Below, piece by piece: positions 8,810-17,640 of a stretch of DNA of 33,500 nt; the first letter of the stretch is position 1; every line of letters starts with the position of its first letter. Source of the stretch: Candidatus Omnitrophota bacterium (GTDB taxonomy: Bacteria > Ratteibacteria > UBA8468 > B48-G9 > JAFGKM01). The notes under the pieces were generated by a model that did no database searches, was not told the origin of the DNA, and saw nothing but the letters and a program-made list of their open reading frames with translations. Made by a program: the position numbers and the translations under genes. The stretch is from positions 1-33,500 of the forward strand of contig JAMWCJ010000011.1 in assembly GCA_023818645.1 (NCBI GenBank). Reading direction: 5' to 3'.

Positions 8810-8881
8810 GGCCCCATCGTCTAATGGTAAGGACAGGTGGTTCTCAGCCATCAGGTACGGGTTCAAATCCCGTTGGGGCTA
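8810..8881 (+). tRNA. tRNA-Glu (anticodon CTC), CCA not encoded
   Basis: GGCCCCA/TGGGGCT acceptor (first pair G.U), D-stem GTC/GAC, anticodon arm GGTGG-TTCTCAG-CCATC, T-arm ACGGG-TTCAAAT-CCCGT. Confidence 0.95.
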
Positions 8882-8932
8882 AAAAACGACTCCTTGAGAA
8901 AAGCAGAAATATTTTCAGAAAAGGAGGTAACT

Positions 8933-9733
8933 ATGAAAGAGATTCTTAAAATTAATCCAGAGAGAGTAAAGAACTATCTTGTTGAATTTTTAAGAGATGA
9001 ATTTAAAAAGGCAAATAAAGAAATAGCAATTTTCGGTATGTCAGGAGGGATTGATTCAACTGTTCTCGGATATTTATGTAAATTTGCTTTTGATAGAAAC
9101 AATGTCTATGGAATAATTTTACCTTACAAAAATACACCAAAAATTTCAGTTGACCATGCTTATCTTGTTGGAAGAACTCTTGGAATAAAATATTTAAGAT
9201 TTAATGTATCCCCTCAAATTGATTATTATTTTAAAAATTTTCCTCAGGCAGATAAATTGAGAATAGGAAATAAAATTGCAAGAGAAAGAATGAGTATACT
9301 TTATGATTTATCTGTTCATTTCAATGGACTTGTAGTTGGTTCAAGTAATAAAAGTGAGATATACCTTGGTTATGGAACTCTATTTGGAGATCTTGCCTGG
9401 CTTATAAATCCTCTTGGAGACCTTTTTAAAACAGAAATATATCAACTTGCTGAATTTCTTGGAGTTCCAAAAGAAATATTGAATAAAAAACCAAGTGCAG
9501 AACTATGGGAAGGGCAAACAGATGAAGAAGAACTCGGTTTTACTTATAAAGATGCAGATATCATTCTTTACTGTTATATTGAAAAAAATATGAAACCTGA
9601 AGAAATTGTTAATCAAAATAAAAATCTAAATGTTGAGATAGTTAAAAAAGTAATTGAAAGGGTTAGAAAGACAGAATTTAAAAGAAAAGGTCCAAAAATT
9701 GCAAAAATCCCAGATGAAATAAAATACTCTTAA
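8933..9733 (+). CDS. nadE: NAD+ synthetase (NH3-dependent)
   Basis: FGMSGGIDSTVLGYL (PP-loop), GSSNKSEIYLGYGTLFGD, KKPSAELWEGQTDEEELGFTY. Start re-set to the ATG at 8933 (SD AAGGAGG) because the listed start (8837) lies inside the tRNA. Confidence 0.95.
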   Translation: MKEILKINPERVKNYLVEFLRDEFKKANKEIAIFGMSGGIDSTVLGYLCKFAFDRNNVYGIILPYKNTPKISVDHAYLVGRTLGIKYLRFNVSPQIDYYFKNFPQADKLRIGNKIARERMSILYDLSVHFNGLVVGSSNKSEIYLGYGTLFGDLAWLINPLGDLFKTEIYQLAEFLGVPKEILNKKPSAELWEGQTDEEELGFTYKDADIILYCYIEKNMKPEEIVNQNKNLNVEIVKKVIERVRKTEFKRKGPKIAKIPDEIKYS

Positions 9734-11354
9734 TTTCCATATCTTTCTTTAATTCTTTCTATAGCAAGATTTACTCTATTTATAAGTTCATCAAGTTCTA
9801 TAGTATTTTTGTTTTTATTTATTAGGATATTTATCCCTGGAAGAAAAAATGGCTTTGTAATTATATATTGATTTCCATTTTTTTCTCCAATAAGTCCTTC
9901 AATTGTAAAATAGTTATCTTTTATTGATATTTTTCCTTTTATTTCTTTATAATAAAAGTTTGAAGTCCCAAATTGTTTAATTGGATTACCTCCGCTTAAA
10001 GAAGAAAGTATTTCAATTGCACCAAGATTCATCAATTGTTTAACCCCTTTTTTCTTTACAGAATTAAAAAAAACTTCAATTTCAAATTTATCTTTACATA
10101 TATTAAATTGTCCTTTGATATCCATTAGACCTTCAAATAATATTTTTTCGTTAAATGAAAATGCAAGTTTTTTTAAGTTTATATTTTCAACAAAAAATTT
10201 CCCATTGAGAAAAATAAAGTTTTCATTATTAATATTAATAAATCCTTTACCATCATAAAAATTGAAGTTTATATTACCTTGAAAATCATTATTAAACTTG
10301 CTTATGATATTTTCAATTTCAATCCGATGATAATTTATATTTTCACAGATAAAAAAAATTTCAGGGATTTTTAATCTAAGATTTTTAAATTTTATATCTT
10401 TGAAATAGAGATATTTTGACAGGAAAAGAAGACCTCCATCAAATTGAATTTTTTTTTTGAATAGTTCAAAATAAAATTATTTGTAGAGAGTTTGGCACCT
10501 TCTGTTTTAAGTTTATACTTTTTTATTATTTCTTCTGGAAGTATTTTTAAAAACTCATCAAGTGAAAATTCTTCTGTATCAAAAGAAAGTTCAAACTCAT
10601 TTTGTAGAATAAATCCACTAAATATAAGTTTTTCTCCTTTTTGATTTTTAATAATGCCTTCCTGTAACAGTGCTTTTTTCTCAATCGGTAAATATTTTCC
10701 ATTTAAATATATATCAAACTTAAAATTGAAATTTTGTTGTGATAATTCTCTTATTTCAAGATTGAATTTAATTTCTTTTATATTTTCTTTTTCTTTCTCA
10801 ATAAAAATTTTTCCATATATTTTCCCATCAAGTGATAATTTATATTTTGTCATTTCAGAAACTTCTTTAAAATTAATTCCATTAAATTCTATAATCCCTT
10901 CCAATTTCTCTTTTCCCCAATTAGAAAGGTTGCCATAGAATTTTAAATTTCCAATATTTTCTATATCAATTTTTGATGTAGTAATATTTAGATTTCCATT
11001 AGCAATATTTCCTTTAATTATTCCTTCTATCTTTAATTTTTTCTTTTCTAATTCAGAAAAAACTTGTCCAGGTCCTTCAAAAGCAAAAGCATTTTTTAAA
11101 AAGGATGGTTTTAGTTTTAATTGATCAATTTTAACAAGAAGCCATGTATCTTTATATGTAAGGTCTTTTAAATTTATTTCTTTTGTGGAAAAATCTATAT
11201 CTTTAATCGCCCATCTCTCTGTTAAGTTTATGTTCCTTATTAAATTTATTTTCAAAAGTATAAAAGAAAAAATTAAAATAATTACTATGAATATCGGTAT
11301 TATAAAAAATTTGTTTTTTTTGAAAATAAATTTTTTATTTATTTTCCCTCCCAC
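9730..11354 (-). CDS. AsmA-like / large membrane-anchored repetitive protein, interrupted by an apparent frameshift at an A10 tract (+ coords 10449-10458)
   Basis: ORF 10392-11354 (N-terminal TM + AsmA-like repeats) and ORF 9730-10125. Manual translation shows the downstream frame open from 10476 to 9730 (...KKKIQFDGGLLFLSKYLYFKDIKFKNLRLKIPEIFF...); one extra A in the A10 run joins the two. Confidence 0.7.
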
Positions 11355-11878
11355 TTATCATAAAAAATTATTTCTTCCAGTTTTTTTCTGTTTTTTGTCT
11401 CTTTAAAAATATTTGGGTCTTCAGGATATCCAAGCGGTGTAAGAGCAACAACATTAACATCTTCTGGAATACCAAGAAATTCTTTTATGCCTTGATTGTC
11501 AAAAGACCCAATCCAACAAGTCCCAATCCCTTCGTTTCTTGCAGCAAGTGTAAGATGATCTACTGCAATTGCAACATCAACAATAACGCTATAATCACCC
11601 ATCCAACCTCCTCTATTGTAATGGATGTTTTTACCACAAGCAACAATTAACAAAGGCGCTTGAGCAACAAATTCTTGTCCTTCACAAAGGTCAACCATTT
11701 TTCTTTTTATTTTTTCATCTTTTATAATTATAAATTTCCATGGCTGTCTATTGCTACCACTTGGTGCTATTCTTGCTGCATTTAATATTCTTTTTAAAAC
11801 ACTTTCTGGAATCATCTCTTTTTTATAACTTCTAACACTCCTTCTTGTTTTAATGACATCATAGAATTCCATAATCAC
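11339..11878 (-). CDS. Nitroreductase family protein (FMN)
   Basis: MEFYDVIKTRRSVRSYKKEMIPESVLKRILNAARIAPSGSNRQPWKFIII; likely ATG start at 11872 behind AGGAGG. Confidence 0.92.
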   Translation of the reverse strand: MIMEFYDVIKTRRSVRSYKKEMIPESVLKRILNAARIAPSGSNRQPWKFIIIKDEKIKRKMVDLCEGQEFVAQAPLLIVACGKNIHYNRGGWMGDYSVIVDVAIAVDHLTLAARNEGIGTCWIGSFDNQGIKEFLGIPEDVNVVALTPLGYPEDPNIFKETKNRKKLEEIIFYDKWEGK

Positions 11879-11881
11879 CTC

Positions 11882-12211
11882 CTATTTAACTTCAACTTTT
11901 CCTGTTTTCGGGTCATAAACAAATTGCATTCCTTCAGGAGGTCTTGGCATTTCTTCTTTCTTAATATAACCTTTTTCAATAAGTTCATCAAGTGAGTTAG
12001 GATATCTTCCTTCTTGAAGTTGAAATGTATTTATTTTATTTCTTAGATATATTATGCTATCCATTGCCTTTGCCCTCTTCATTGTCCTTCCTATAATTTT
12101 CCCATATTCCATAGGAGCATTTAAAGGTGTAAGTTCTTGTTCTTTTTTCTTGCTACATCCAGTGATAGAAAATAAAAATACTATTCCAAAAAGAAAAATT
12201 ATTTTTTTCAT
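11882..12211 (-). CDS. Lipoprotein with pseudopilin (GspG)-like C-terminal segment
   Basis: Lipobox SITGC; C-terminus GRYPNSLDELIEKGYIKKEEMPRPPEGMQFVYDPKTGKVEVK. Confidence 0.7.
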   Translation of the reverse strand: MKKIIFLFGIVFLFSITGCSKKKEQELTPLNAPMEYGKIIGRTMKRAKAMDSIIYLRNKINTFQLQEGRYPNSLDELIEKGYIKKEEMPRPPEGMQFVYDPKTGKVEVK

Positions 12212-12255
12212 AACCTGCCCCCTTTTATATATTATTTTACCGGATATTTTAAATT

Positions 12256-12284
12256 TTGATAAGCCCTCTTCAAAATGTTATTAT
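12256..12284 (+). promoter_or_regulatory. Promoter for the exbB-like gene
   Basis: TTGATA N17 TATTAT. Confidence 0.55.
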
Positions 12285-12308
12285 ATTCTAAAGTAAAAAG
12301 GATAATAA

Positions 12309-12935
12309 ATGAATTTGTGGTTAATAGTTGTTAAAGGTGGGTATATAATGATACCCATCTTTATATGTGGAGTGTTAACTCTTGCAATAATAATAGAAAG
12401 ATTTATATATTTAAAAAATTCCCAAATTGATAGTGAAAGATTTATCTCAGAGATAGAAAATCTTATAAAAAAAAGAAAAATAAGAGAAGCGATAGAAAAA
12501 TGCGAAAAATATAATAAACCTGTCCCTAATATCATAAAAGCAGGATTGTTAAAACTTGATAGAACAAGAGATGAAATAAAAGAAACTATAGAGGACTCTG
12601 CAAATCATCAAATTCCAGAACTTGAAAAATATCTTGTAATTCTTGCAACTATTGCAGTAATCTCTCCACTTTTAGGCCTCCTTGGAACAGTAACAGGAAT
12701 GATAAAAGCATTTATGGTAATAGAAATGAAAGAGGGACTTGTCCATCCAGGAGAACTTGCAAGAGGAATATGGGAAGCACTTATCACAACAGTTGGTGGA
12801 CTTGTTGTAGCAATACCTGCTTATCTTTCTTATAATTATTTTGTGTCTTATATAAACAATTTAATCCTTGAAATGGAAAAAAGTGCAACAAGATTGATAG
12901 ACCTTATTTTCTTAATAAAAAGTGAAGAAGAATAG
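12309..12935 (+). CDS. MotA/TolQ/ExbB proton-channel family protein
   Basis: ISPLLGLLGTVTGMIKAF ... LARGIWEALITTVGGLVVAIPAYLSYNYF, characteristic ExbB/TolQ TM motifs. Confidence 0.93.
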   Translation: MNLWLIVVKGGYIMIPIFICGVLTLAIIIERFIYLKNSQIDSERFISEIENLIKKRKIREAIEKCEKYNKPVPNIIKAGLLKLDRTRDEIKETIEDSANHQIPELEKYLVILATIAVISPLLGLLGTVTGMIKAFMVIEMKEGLVHPGELARGIWEALITTVGGLVVAIPAYLSYNYFVSYINNLILEMEKSATRLIDLIFLIKSEEE

Positions 12936-12996
12936 GAATTATAAACCGTTTTCAAATTTTAAAATTTTAAAATTATTGATATATAAAAATTCCCAC

Positions 12997-13025
12997 TTGA
13001 CAAAATTTAAAATATTATGTAAAAT
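12997..13025 (+). promoter_or_regulatory. Promoter for hup
   Basis: TTGACA (12997-13002) N17 TAAAAT (13020-13025), then GAAAGGAGGTGA SD. Confidence 0.75.
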
Positions 13026-13058
13026 CAAATAAAAAATAAAGAAAGGAGGTGAGAAAAT

Positions 13059-13328
13059 ATGAATAAAGCAGATTTGATTGAAGCAGTAGCAAAAGCAGTA
13101 TGTACAAAAAAAGAAGCAGCAGCAGCAGTTGATGCAGTTTTAGATGCAATAAAAGGTGCTCTTAAAAAAGGAGATACAGTTACTCTTGTTGGATTTGGAA
13201 CATTTAAAGTTGTTGAAAGGAAAGCGAGAAAAGGAAGAAATCCAAGAACAGGAGAAGAGATAAAGATTCCGAAGAAAAAAGTTCCAGTATTCAGACCTGG
13301 AAGTGATTTAAAGAAAGCAGTCAAGTGA
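13059..13328 (+). CDS. hup: HU family DNA-binding protein
   Basis: MNKADLIEAVAKA...GDTVTLVGFGTFKVVERKARKGRNPRTGEEIKIPKKKVPVFRPGSDLKKAV. Confidence 0.97.
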   Translation: MNKADLIEAVAKAVCTKKEAAAAVDAVLDAIKGALKKGDTVTLVGFGTFKVVERKARKGRNPRTGEEIKIPKKKVPVFRPGSDLKKAVK

Positions 13329-13343
13329 TTACAGATTTTATAA

Positions 13344-13379
13344 AAGGCGGACCATTATACAGGTCCGCCTTCTTTTTTT
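13344..13379. terminator. Intrinsic terminator of hup
   Basis: AAGGCGGACC (13344-13353) / GGTCCGCCTT (13362-13371), 10-bp perfect stem, followed by C and T7. Confidence 0.92.
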
Positions 13380-13869
13380 ATTTTAAAAATTTAAAATTTT
13401 TGAGAGGGGAATAAAGAATTATAACTTTACCAATTATTAAATTTTCTTGTACTGGTCCCCAATCTTTACTATCTTCACTTTCATTTCTATTGTCTCCTAA
13501 TAAAAAATAACAATCTGATGGTATTAAAGTTTCTTCAACTGAATAATCTGGTTTCTCTTTTATATACTCTTCTTCAATTTTTTCTCCATTTATATAAACA
13601 TAACCGTTTTCAATTTTTATTCTTTCTTCTGGTAGACCAATAACTCTCTTTACTAATATTTCTTTTTTACCAGCAGGAGATAGTAAAACGACTATATCTT
13701 TTCTTTTAATTTTATCAGGTTTCAATGAAATAATTTTATCTCCAATATTTAAAGTTGGTTCCATTGAAGATGAAACAATTTTGAAAAACTTAATATGCTT
13801 AATTCCAAAAAGATAACCTATAAAAAAAACTATTCCTATAAGGATAAGATTTCTTATCAGTTTAAACAT
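13378..13869 (-). CDS. lepB: Signal peptidase I (S26)
   Basis: SSMEPTLNIGDKII, VKRVIGLPEERI, FLLGDNRNESEDSKDWGPV. Confidence 0.95.
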   Translation of the reverse strand: MFKLIRNLILIGIVFFIGYLFGIKHIKFFKIVSSSMEPTLNIGDKIISLKPDKIKRKDIVVLLSPAGKKEILVKRVIGLPEERIKIENGYVYINGEKIEEEYIKEKPDYSVEETLIPSDCYFLLGDNRNESEDSKDWGPVQENLIIGKVIILYSPLKNFKFLK

Positions 13870-13885
13870 ATATTTATTATAACCC

Positions 13886-13915
13886 TTGACATTTTTATTG
13901 TCTAATAGGTATAAC
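13886..13915 (+). promoter_or_regulatory. Promoter for dnaG-rpoD
   Basis: TTGACA (13886-13891) N18 TATAAC (13910-13915). Confidence 0.6.
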
Positions 13916-13958
13916 TATACATAATTATTATTTTATTTTTTTGGAGGCGTTTAGATAA

Positions 13959-15689
13959 ATGGGAGGAAATTTAAGTCCGAGTGTAGAAGAGATACTTGAA
14001 AAGATAGATATAGTGGAGATTATTTCTGAATATTTGAGTTTGAAAAGGGCAGGTAAAAATTTTAAAACATTATGTCCTTTCCATCCTGAAAAAACACCTT
14101 CTTTTTTTGTAAGTCCAGAAAAACAGGTTTTTCACTGTTTTGGTTGTGGAATAGGTGGAAATGCAATAAAGTTTTTAATGAATATAGAAAAAATATCTTT
14201 TTATGAAGCATTAAGTTTACTTGCTAAAAGGGTTGGTATAGAAATTTCAAAGAAAGGAGGAGTTAAAGAAAGTGTTGAAAAAAGGAGGATTTTAAATGCA
14301 AACGAATATGCAGCAAATCTATATAATAAGATTATTTTTTCTTCTTATGGGAAAATTGCTCTTGAATATTTATATCAGAGGAATTTAACAGATCCTTATA
14401 TTAAAAAATTTTTAATTGGATTTGCACCTTCAAATAATTTCCTTTTGAGTAAAATAGAAGAAGAAAAAAAGAATAAAGAAGATTTTGTTCTTGCTGCTTT
14501 ATTGGACGAACAAGGAGAAGAAGATACTTTTAAAAATAGAATAATTTTCCCTATTTACAATATGAAAGATGAAATTATTGGTTTTGGAGGAAGGACAATA
14601 GATGACCAAGTTATGCCAAAATATTTAAATATAAGAGAAAATATTGTTTTTAATAAAAGTAATTGTCTTTATGGAATAAACTGGGGTAAAGAATCTATAA
14701 AATTAAAAGGTTTTGCTATCTTTGTAGAAGGATATTTTGATGTTTTAAAAATGCATATGAACGGAATGGAAAATACTATTGCTCCTATGGGAACTGCTAT
14801 AACAGAATTTCATTTAAATTTATTAAAAAAAATAACAAATAAGATATTATTACTTTTTGATGGCGATGATGCTGGAATAAGAGCGGCCTTGAGGAATCTT
14901 GAGACAATAATTAGAAAAGGGTTTGAAATCAAAATTTGTATGCTTCCATCTGGTTTTGACCCTGATAAATTTATTGATGAATATGGAGTAAAATCAATTA
15001 TAAGTTTTATTGAAAAATCCCAGGACTTTGTTGATTTTTCAATATCTATAAATTCCCAGATTTATGATATTAAAAATCCAAAAGAAAAATCAGCGATTAT
15101 AAAAGAAACACTTAAATTAATTTCAAATGTTCCTGATGAAATTGAAAGATATGAATTTTTAAAAAAGTTATCAAAAAAAATGGAAATAAAGATTGAAATA
15201 CTTGAAGATTATCTTGATGAAATATTAGAAAAAAATATAGAAAGTGAATATCAAAATATATCAAAAATAAATCAAAACACTGCTGAAACATTTTTAATAG
15301 AAATAGTTGTAAATGATATAAAATATTTAGAAAAACTTTTCAATTATAAAGGACAACTTCCAGAAAAAATTGAGAAATTAATATCAATTGTGGAAAGGAT
15401 AATTAATAAAAATCTTCCAATAATTCCTTCTTTTTTAATTGGAGAATGTGAAGATGAAGAACTTGTAAGTATCATTTCTTCTATTGTAATAAAAAATAAT
15501 AATGAGATTTCAGATGAAATGAAAGAAAAAATATTTAATGATTGTTTAAAAAAACTTAAAAAAAAGAAATTGCTGACAGAAATAGAAAATTACAAAAAGA
15601 AAATAAATGAAAAAATAGAAAAAGGTATTGATTATAAAGATGAATTAAAAGAAATGCAAAAATTATTATATCAATTAAAAAAGGAGTGA
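13959..15689 (+). CDS. dnaG: DNA primase
   Basis: CHC2 zinc finger CPFHPEKTPSFFVSPEKQVFHCFGCGIGGNAIKF; TOPRIM VEGYFDVLKMH / LLFDGDDAGIRAA. Confidence 0.97.
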   Translation: MGGNLSPSVEEILEKIDIVEIISEYLSLKRAGKNFKTLCPFHPEKTPSFFVSPEKQVFHCFGCGIGGNAIKFLMNIEKISFYEALSLLAKRVGIEISKKGGVKESVEKRRILNANEYAANLYNKIIFSSYGKIALEYLYQRNLTDPYIKKFLIGFAPSNNFLLSKIEEEKKNKEDFVLAALLDEQGEEDTFKNRIIFPIYNMKDEIIGFGGRTIDDQVMPKYLNIRENIVFNKSNCLYGINWGKESIKLKGFAIFVEGYFDVLKMHMNGMENTIAPMGTAITEFHLNLLKKITNKILLLFDGDDAGIRAALRNLETIIRKGFEIKICMLPSGFDPDKFIDEYGVKSIISFIEKSQDFVDFSISINSQIYDIKNPKEKSAIIKETLKLISNVPDEIERYEFLKKLSKKMEIKIEILEDYLDEILEKNIESEYQNISKINQNTAETFLIEIVVNDIKYLEKLFNYKGQLPEKIEKLISIVERIINKNLPIIPSFLIGECEDEELVSIISSIVIKNNNEISDEMKEKIFNDCLKKLKKKKLLTEIENYKKKINEKIEKGIDYKDELKEMQKLLYQLKKE

Positions 15690-15691
15690 AT

Positions 15692-16885
15692 ATGGGAAGG
15701 AAGAAGAAAATTGCTAAAAATAATGAATGTGCAACAATTGAAAGTAAAATAAATGAGATAGTTGAACTTGGAAAAAGGAAAAAGTATCTTTCTTGGGATG
15801 ATATAAATGAAATTTTGCCTATGGATTTAACCGATGAAGAGGAAATAAATGAACTTTTTGATGAACTTGAATACTATAACATTGACATTCTTGATGAGGA
15901 GGAAGATACATTTTTTATAGAAAAAGAGAAAAAGATTGATACAGAAGAGGCAAGAAATCCATTAAGGTCATATCTGAAAGAGGCAGGTACTTATAATCTT
16001 TTAACACATGAAGAAGAGATTGAAATAGCAAAAGGAATAGAAGAAGCAAAAAAACAATTGAGTAGATTGAGTAAACAACTAAATCCTTCAAAAAAACAAA
16101 TAGAAAAATATGAAAATCAATTAAGAAAATTGAGAGAAAAATTAATAAATTCAAATCTAAGACTTGTTATTAATATAGCAAAAAGATATAGCAATCCAAA
16201 ACTCTCTATTCTTGATTTAATTCAGGAAGGAAATATTGGACTAATGAGAGCAGTAGAAAAATTTAAGTATAGAACAGGATTTAAATTCAGCACATATGCT
16301 ACATGGTGGATAAGACAGGCAATTACAAGAGCGATTGCAGACCATTCATCTACTATAAGAATTCCTGTTCATATGATAGAAAAAATAAATAAAGTGAAAA
16401 AAATTGAAGCAAAGTATTCTCAACTTGGAGAAGAAAATGAATTATCTGAAGAAGAAATCGCAAAGGAGATGAACCTTCCAGTAGAAAAAATAAAAAATAT
16501 AAAAAAATCAATGAGACCTGATCCGGTTTCCATTGACTCTCCTGTTGGAGATGAGGAAAGAACAACTATTGGTGATTTTATAGAAGATAAATTCAATCCA
16601 AACCCTCTATCACACACAAGACATTCTCTTTTAAAAGAAGAAATAGAAAAAGCATTATCAATCCTTGATGAAAGAGAAGAAATAATAATAAGGTTAAGAT
16701 TTGGACTTGATGGAGAAGGTTATCCGAGAACACTTGAAGAAGTAGGACAGATTTTTAATTTAACAAGAGAAAGAATTAGACAGATAGAAGCAAAAGCAAT
16801 ACAGAAATTAAAAAATTCTTATAAAGGGAAAAAATTACAGATATTTAATCAAGGAATTTTTGACTTAAAGACCTTCATTAAATGA
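15692..16885 (+). CDS. rpoD: RNA polymerase primary sigma factor (sigma70)
   Basis: NLRLVINIAKRYSNPKLSILDLIQEGNIGLMRAVEKFKYRTGFKFSTYATWWIRQAITRAIADHSSTIRIPVHM; region 4 TLEEVGQIFNLTRERIRQIEAKAIQKL. Confidence 0.97.
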   Translation: MGRKKKIAKNNECATIESKINEIVELGKRKKYLSWDDINEILPMDLTDEEEINELFDELEYYNIDILDEEEDTFFIEKEKKIDTEEARNPLRSYLKEAGTYNLLTHEEEIEIAKGIEEAKKQLSRLSKQLNPSKKQIEKYENQLRKLREKLINSNLRLVINIAKRYSNPKLSILDLIQEGNIGLMRAVEKFKYRTGFKFSTYATWWIRQAITRAIADHSSTIRIPVHMIEKINKVKKIEAKYSQLGEENELSEEEIAKEMNLPVEKIKNIKKSMRPDPVSIDSPVGDEERTTIGDFIEDKFNPNPLSHTRHSLLKEEIEKALSILDEREEIIIRLRFGLDGEGYPRTLEEVGQIFNLTRERIRQIEAKAIQKLKNSYKGKKLQIFNQGIFDLKTFIK

Positions 16886-17640
16886 ACTCTATTAAATTTC
16901 TTGGAACAGCAGGTGCAAGATTTGTTATGATTTCTCAATTAAGGTCTTCTGGTGGTTTATGGTTTTCAATTAATGGGACACAATTTCTTGTTGACCCAGG
17001 ACCAGGAACATTGATAAGAGCAATAAAATCAAAACCAAAGTTAAATCCACTTTCGCTTGATGCTATTTTTTTGTCTCACAGGCATCTTGACCATTCATGT
17101 GAAATAAATCTTATGATTGAAGCAATGACAGACGGTGGTTTTAAAAAAAGGGGTATTGTTTTCGCTCCTTATGATTGTTTATACATTGACCCTGTTGTCC
17201 TTATTTATTGTAGGGACTATGTTGAAAAGATTGAAGTTTTAAAGGAAGGACAGAGATACAATGTTAAAAATTTAATTTTTGAAATTCCGGGAAAACTTAG
17301 GCATAGTGTTGATACTTACGGATTTAAAATCAATTTGAATAATACAAGTGTTTCATATATACCCGATACCTCTTTTTTCAATGAATTAATTGATTATTAC
17401 AAAAATAGTGAGATACTTATTATAAATACTGTTCTTTATGAAAAAAAAGAAAATGTTCAACATTTATGTCTGTCAGAAGCAGAAGAGATAATTAAAAATA
17501 TAAAACCAAAAAAGGCAATCCTAACCCATTTTGGAATGACAATGCTAAAAAATAAAATATGGGAAAAGAAGGTAGAAATCAGCAAAAGAGTTGGAACAGA
17601 AGTAATAATTGCAAATGATGGTATGAATTTTGATTTTTAA
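16882..17640 (+). CDS. MBL-fold metallo-hydrolase
   Basis: LSHRHLDHSCEIN (HxHxDH), LRHSVDTYGF, ILTHFGM; ATGA overlap with rpoD. Confidence 0.88.
   Translation: MNSIKFLGTAGARFVMISQLRSSGGLWFSINGTQFLVDPGPGTLIRAIKSKPKLNPLSLDAIFLSHRHLDHSCEINLMIEAMTDGGFKKRGIVFAPYDCLYIDPVVLIYCRDYVEKIEVLKEGQRYNVKNLIFEIPGKLRHSVDTYGFKINLNNTSVSYIPDTSFFNELIDYYKNSEILIINTVLYEKKENVQHLCLSEAEEIIKNIKPKKAILTHFGMTMLKNKIWEKKVEISKRVGTEVIIANDGMNFDF

Noticed and set aside
8837-8932. N-terminal 32-aa extension of the listed nadE ORF
   Set aside because: Starts inside the tRNA-Glu; a good SD and ATG at 8933 give the canonical NadE N-terminus.
13025-13324. 99-aa minus-strand ORF
   Set aside because: Antisense to hup, which has a full promoter, SD, conserved protein and terminator; low-complexity shadow ORF.
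15915-16617. Minus-strand ORFs within rpoD
   Set aside because: Complement of highly conserved sigma factor regions; shadow ORFs.
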